Shown: positions 60,633 to 64,000 of the stretch, piece by piece
Layout of the letters: each line of letters begins with the position of its first letter
Numbering within the stretch: the first letter of the stretch is position 1
From: CAZJAH01 sp964544155
GTDB lineage: Bacteria > Bacteroidota > Ignavibacteria > Kapaibacteriales > UBA2268
Direction of reading: 5' to 3'
DNA: 64,000 bases
Assembly (NCBI GenBank): GCA_964544155.1
Contig: CAZJAH010000011.1
Location: 11,936-75,935 of the forward strand
Translations under genes and position numbers: made by a program
The notes under the pieces: model-generated
What the model saw: the letters and a program-made list of their open reading frames with translations, nothing else
Databases searched by the model: none
What the model was told of the DNA's origin: nothing

Positions 60633-61268
60633 GTGACGGTACTCTATATACTGATGATTGCCGGAGGTATATGGCACATTACCGGGAGTTTCGCGGGGCT
60701 GATGAGTATTATGGCCGGCCCGCTGATAATAGTGGTCTCTCTGTGGCAATTCGGCCTTCTCTACCGCGATGCCGAACATAATGAAAAGCCGAAAGCCATT
60801 CTTTTTTCGGTATTTGTGATTGCAGGCAGTTGGCTTGCCGAATGGGCCGGCGTGGAAACCGGGCTTCTATTTGGCGAGTATGATTATAAAGGAGTGTTGC
60901 TTCCTCATATTATTGATGTGCCTGCGGCCATAGGATTTGCCTGGCTGGGAGTGCTTCTGGCTTCCCTGGGCCTGCTCAGCCGCATAAATCTTTTTCGCAG
61001 AATGCCCATTTTTTTAAAAAGTATAGCGGTGGGCGCGGCCATGACTCTATTCGATTACTTTATGGAGCCTGCGGCTGTAAAACTCAATTACTGGACATGG
61101 GAGGGAGGCATTATTCCGCTGCGAAATTATCTGGCATGGTTTATCATGGGCGCCTTCTTTGCTTTCATTGGATTTAAAAGCGGGATACTGAATAAAAAGC
61201 CTGATACATTCAATTATCACTCATACCTTGCTCAAATGATTTATTTTCTTTTAGTGAAGCTTGCTTGA
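60633..61268 (+). CDS. cruF: Carotenoid 1,2-hydratase CruF (DUF422)
   Basis: 211-residue integral membrane protein with about seven hydrophobic helices. It has the DUF422 family features: GSWLAEWAGVETGLLFGEYDYK, PAAIGFAWLGVLLASLG, DYFMEPAAVKLNYWTWEGGI, PLRNYLAWFIMGAFFA. CruF adds water across the 1,2 double bond of the psi end group to make a tertiary hydroxyl, the CruC acceptor. GTG start; no ribosome site is obvious. Upstream in-frame codons remain open to about 60573 but no better start is seen. Last gene of the operon. Confidence 0.85.
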   Translation: MTVLYILMIAGGIWHITGSFAGLMSIMAGPLIIVVSLWQFGLLYRDAEHNEKPKAILFSVFVIAGSWLAEWAGVETGLLFGEYDYKGVLLPHIIDVPAAIGFAWLGVLLASLGLLSRINLFRRMPIFLKSIAVGAAMTLFDYFMEPAAVKLNYWTWEGGIIPLRNYLAWFIMGAFFAFIGFKSGILNKKPDTFNYHSYLAQMIYFLLVKLA

Positions 61269-61598
61269 GTGTTATTTAGGTTTATTTTTATTCAATGGAC
61301 TGTTTTCAGGTTTGGAATTACTCCCTGATTAATAATATCCCTTTAAAAATCACCATATATGAGTTGACAAGATGAAAGCGCTTTACAAACATTTGGACAA
61401 AAAAGTGGGTTGATTATTTATTCCCTTGCATGAATTATAAAGAGGCTTTGTTTTAAGCGCTCTGCAATTCTTAATGCAATAAAGGTGAACTCACTTCTTG
61501 CAGGCGCCGGTGCACTTGCCGTCGCAAAGTTTTCCTTTGCACTTCAGCTTTTTTAGTTTATCTTTCTTTTTCTTTTTTTTACTCATAATAATAACCGT
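61269..61598. other. 330-base spacer with one small minus-strand ORF
   Basis: AT-rich spacer between cruF and the DMT transporter gene. Apart from the 31-codon Lys/Cys-rich ORF at 61491-61586 I see no gene, repeat or hairpin of note. Confidence 0.6.
61491..61586 (-). CDS. Small Lys/Cys-rich protein (31 residues)
   Basis: ATG (61584-61586) to TGA (61491-61493) on the minus strand gives 31 residues: a run of lysines then KLKCKGKLCDGKCTGACKK, with four cysteines spaced C-x4-C-x3-C-x3-C. The pattern could bind a metal. No ribosome site is clear, so translation is uncertain; the ordered Cys spacing in a sequence of normal codons argues against chance. It runs divergently from the transporter gene, whose ATG is 13 bases away. 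Confidence 0.45.
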   Translation of the reverse strand: MSKKKKKKDKLKKLKCKGKLCDGKCTGACKK

Positions 61599-62486
61599 AT
61601 GGATAAAAGTCCCGGCCAAAGCTACTTATACGCCCTTGGCGCAGTTTTATTATGGTCAACGGTCGCTACGGCATTCAGCCTGGCCCTGGATCATTTCGGC
61701 TTCCTGGCTCTGCTATTGGTATCTTCTGCTACGGCATTTCTTTTTCTTTTAGTATATACCGCGGCGGCGGGCAGGCTGCGAGGCTTATTGGAAATCTCAA
61801 AGCGTGATATACTGCTGTCGATGCTCTACGGTTTTCTCAATCCATTTCTCTATTATCTTGTGTTATTCAAAGCGTACTCGATCTTGCCCGCGCAGATAGC
61901 GCTTTCGCTTAACTATACCTGGGCGATTGTACTGGTGATATTCTCCGTTTTCTTTCTAAGGCAGAAGATAAGGCCAGCGGGCTGGCTTGCTTTGCTGATC
62001 AGCTTTTCGGGTGTCGTACTGATCGCGTCAAGGGGTAATTTCTCATCCCTTATCCCCGAGCAGCCTTTTGGCGTGGCGCTCGCCCTTGGCAGCTCTATTA
62101 TTTGGGCGCTTTACTGGGTACTTAATACCGGTGACAAGTTAAATACCGAACTAAGGCTGATGCTGAATTTTTTCTTCGGCGCTCTTTACGCCCTGCCGGT
62201 TTATGCTATATTTGGTGGAAGCATCAAAATTGAACTTAATATAGGCTATCTTATATATATCGGCTTGTTCGAAATGGGGGTGACCTTTATCCTGTGGATA
62301 AAGGCCCTGAAAACATCGGTGAAAACTTCAAAAGTCAGTAATCTGGCATATTTGAGCCCGTTTCTATCACTATTGTGGCTCAGATTAATAACAGGTGAGG
62401 AGCTGCTATTGAGCTCTATGGCAGGCCTGGCCCTGATCGTAGCGGGCATTATTTTTCAGGCATCATTAAAAGACCTGAAGGCCTGA
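61599..62486 (+). CDS. EamA/DMT-family transporter
   Basis: 295-residue inner-membrane protein with ten predicted helices in two EamA repeats. The first repeat has LYALGAVLLWSTVATAF and IALSLNYTWAIVLVIFSVFF, the second FGVALALGSSIIWALYWVLN and LSPFLSLLWLRLITGEELL, typical of drug/metabolite exporters and amino-acid effluxers. Transcribed alone. The solute is unknown. Confidence 0.88.
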   Translation: MDKSPGQSYLYALGAVLLWSTVATAFSLALDHFGFLALLLVSSATAFLFLLVYTAAAGRLRGLLEISKRDILLSMLYGFLNPFLYYLVLFKAYSILPAQIALSLNYTWAIVLVIFSVFFLRQKIRPAGWLALLISFSGVVLIASRGNFSSLIPEQPFGVALALGSSIIWALYWVLNTGDKLNTELRLMLNFFFGALYALPVYAIFGGSIKIELNIGYLIYIGLFEMGVTFILWIKALKTSVKTSKVSNLAYLSPFLSLLWLRLITGEELLLSSMAGLALIVAGIIFQASLKDLKA

Positions 62487-62500
62487 TTTCCCTAAAAAAC

Positions 62501-62788
62501 TTAATTCCTTTTTTTGAGCTGCTTAAATTCATTATCCAGTCTGCTTTCCAGTGTGTTTTTGGCCATAGAGCCGAACATATTCAGGTCGATATCGATATCG
62601 ATAACTTTATCCCGGAATTCAATCGTACCCTTTCCGAATTTAGAAGTTAAATAAAGAATATTTCCCGACCAGCTTGCGGTATCCACGAAGGACTTAACCG
62701 CCGAATTCGGAAGTACCTTTGTATCGGCAAAATGTCTCATCTCATCAGCTGAATACTCTGTATTGATCGTTTTTTTTAGCTTTGCCAT
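62501..62788 (-). CDS. Small protein of the polyhydroxyalkanoic-acid-system family
   Basis: 95-residue cytosolic protein whose shape (basic N-terminus, then the beta-rich ASWSGNILYLTSKFGKGTIEFRD and KVIDIDIDLNMFGSMAKNTLESRL) resembles the PHA_gran_rgn family. No PHA synthase or granule genes lie nearby, so a role in PHA storage is unsupported here. It ends 14 bases from the facing transporter gene. Confidence 0.55.
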   Translation of the reverse strand: MAKLKKTINTEYSADEMRHFADTKVLPNSAVKSFVDTASWSGNILYLTSKFGKGTIEFRDKVIDIDIDLNMFGSMAKNTLESRLDNEFKQLKKRN

Positions 62789-62950
62789 AATATTGCTCCA
62801 AACAAAAAAATTACATTATAAAAATATTGTTTTTCGTGAAATAAATTACGTTTTGGTAAATAATTATAATAATGAATCGTTAGCAAAATTAACCATATTT
62901 AACGGCAAAGCTGCCGCGATATTTGTTTTTATATAAATTCAGGAGAATTC

Positions 62951-63376
62951 ATGGCCGTAAAGAAAGGCGATACAGTTAAAATTCATTACACAGGAAAATT
63001 GGAAAGCGGAGAAGTATTTGATTCATCTAAAGACAGAGAACCTTTAGAATTTACCGTTGGCACCGGACAGGTTATCCCCGGTTTCGAAAACGGTATATTG
63101 GGCATGGATAAAGGAGAAACAAAAACAGTTGAAGTGCCTGTGGATGAAGGATACGGCTCATATCGCGACGACCTGATATTTGAAATAGCGAAATCGGAAT
63201 TACCCCCCGATATAGATCCTTCTGTTGGAGAAAGGCTCCAGATGCAGAATGACCAGGGACAGGTGATTGGTGTAACAGTATCAAAAGTAACCGACGATAC
63301 GCTTTTTATTGACGCGAATCATCCCCTTGCGGGAAAGGATTTGGAATTTGATATTGAATTAATTGATGTAAAATAA
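62951..63376 (+). CDS. FKBP-type peptidyl-prolyl isomerase (SlyD-like), first of two
   Basis: 141-residue cytoplasmic isomerase: VKKGDTVKIHYTGKLESGEVFD (FKBP strand 1-2), PLEFTVGTGQVIPGFENGILGM, and the IF-type insertion (about 70-120) typical of SlyD, ending FDIELIDVK. The His-rich metal-binding tail of enterobacterial SlyD is absent. It has a clear AGGAG site. A paralog follows 18 bases later, suggesting tandem duplication. Confidence 0.92.
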   Translation: MAVKKGDTVKIHYTGKLESGEVFDSSKDREPLEFTVGTGQVIPGFENGILGMDKGETKTVEVPVDEGYGSYRDDLIFEIAKSELPPDIDPSVGERLQMQNDQGQVIGVTVSKVTDDTLFIDANHPLAGKDLEFDIELIDVK

Positions 63377-63394
63377 AACAAAAATTTAAAAAAT

Positions 63395-63829
63395 ATGCCC
63401 AGAGTACAGGAAGGAGATACAGTACGTGTAGCTTATACAGGGCGGTTTCGTGACGGCGGTACTTTCGAAATAATAGATGAAGAGCATCCGCTTGAATTTA
63501 CCATAGGTAAGGGAGAAATGATTCCCGGATTCGAGAAAGCACTAGAAGGAATGCAGCCCGGAGATGAGAAAACTATTATAATCATACCCGATGACGCTTA
63601 CGGCGCCTACAGCGATGAACTTGTCATCGAAGTAGACCGCAGTGAATTCGGAGATGATATTATTCCCGATATCGGCGAGCAGATCAATTATACCGATGGC
63701 CGTGGAATATCAATTCCTGCTACCGTTAAAGGCCAAAGCGATCATGGTATTACTTTAGATACAAATCATCCTTTAGCAGGCAAAGAACTTACTTACGAGA
63801 TTAAACTACTTGATATTATTGACAGATAG
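63395..63829 (+). CDS. FKBP-type peptidyl-prolyl isomerase (SlyD-like), second of two
   Basis: 144-residue paralog of the preceding gene product with the same order of motifs: VQEGDTVRVAYTGRFRDGGTFE, PLEFTIGKGEMIPGFEKALEGM, NHPLAGKELTYEIKLLDI. In the IF region the two differ much more than in the FKBP core, so they may have different clients. Same operon as its neighbour, separated by 18 bases. Confidence 0.92.
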   Translation: MPRVQEGDTVRVAYTGRFRDGGTFEIIDEEHPLEFTIGKGEMIPGFEKALEGMQPGDEKTIIIIPDDAYGAYSDELVIEVDRSEFGDDIIPDIGEQINYTDGRGISIPATVKGQSDHGITLDTNHPLAGKELTYEIKLLDIIDR

Positions 63830-63859
63830 ACGCTGATAACATATTGAGCAAAATATTAA

Positions 63860-63888
63860 GCTGTCCGCGATTGTGGGCGGCTTTTTTT
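63860..63888 (+). terminator. Rho-independent terminator of the tandem FKBP operon
   Basis: GCTGTCC pairs with GGGCGGC (seven pairs with two wobbles, eight-base loop) and is followed by seven T residues, 30 bases after the stop. The remaining bases to 64000 are AT-rich with no gene visible. Confidence 0.8.
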
Positions 63889-64000
63889 ATGCAACACGAA
63901 AATTACAAAACACAATTACGTATAATATATTTATAAATCAAAGGTTTATGAAATATTAATTTTTAAAAATTAATTCTAATTTCATTATACTATGTGTGAT

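Noticed and set aside
61498..61752. 84-codon plus-strand ORF starting in the spacer
   Set aside because: Low-complexity Phe/Ser/Leu sequence antisense to the small Lys-rich ORF and out of frame with the DMT transporter gene; no ribosome site.

Overview
The window reads as a chromosome fragment of a Gram-negative bacterium of the Bacteroidota/Chlorobiota/Ignavibacteriota (FCB) group, most likely an Ignavibacteriota-like anaerobe. Supporting signs are a TonB receptor paired with a DUF4249 lipoprotein, OmpA proteins with PD40 repeats, a Chlorobi-type CruF/CruC/CruD-like carotenoid set, and a four-subunit 2-oxoacid:ferredoxin oxidoreductase. The assignment is inferred from gene content only. Two 100-N gaps, each flanked by identical sequence, show that this is a draft (probably metagenomic) scaffold.

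Layout. 1-8.1 kb: a surface-polysaccharide operon with an outer-membrane protein tail, GT2, a polyprenyl-phosphate sugar-1-phosphate transferase, a Dpm1-like synthase, a GT2/pseudo-transferase fusion, GT4 and Nudix genes; accA lies inside it. 8.1-13.1 kb: an outer-membrane barrel, an ATP-grasp/epimerase pair and a large OmpA protein. 13.2-20 kb: dxs, tRNA-Lys beside an assembly gap, a TonB receptor with DUF4249 partner, a frameshifted leucine-rich-repeat pseudogene and an FKBP lipoprotein. 20-27.4 kb (minus strand): an epimerase-symporter-pgsA run, ftsY, and htpG-queA. 27.6-33.5 kb: rRNA/tRNA methyltransferase, plsY-gpsA, OmpA-PD40 and a zinc-type reductase. 33.8-38.2 kb (minus): rplU-rpmA, clpX, clpP and a trigger factor with an unusual repetitive Asp/Glu/His tail interrupted by the second gap, then tRNA-Leu. 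38.4-45.7 kb: an HpnE-like FAD enzyme, ppsA and the korDABC-type operon.

46.5-53.2 kb is the most intriguing block: seven tightly packed genes (GT-B transferase, SpsF-like cytidylyltransferase, split transketolase, class III aminotransferase, SDR, SAF-less NeuB-like synthase). Together they look like a self-contained pathway for a CMP-activated ulosonic-acid-type sugar whose backbone is shaped by a transketolase. I know of no described pathway with exactly this set.

53.5-61.3 kb is a carotenoid operon (TPR protein, crtD-like, crtI, barrel protein, crtB, acyltransferase, glycosyltransferase, cruF). It predicts a hydroxylated, glycosylated and acylated carotenoid. crtB has no conventional start codon. 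The window closes with a DMT transporter, a tiny Lys/Cys-rich ORF, a PHA-granule-like small protein and two tandem FKBPs.
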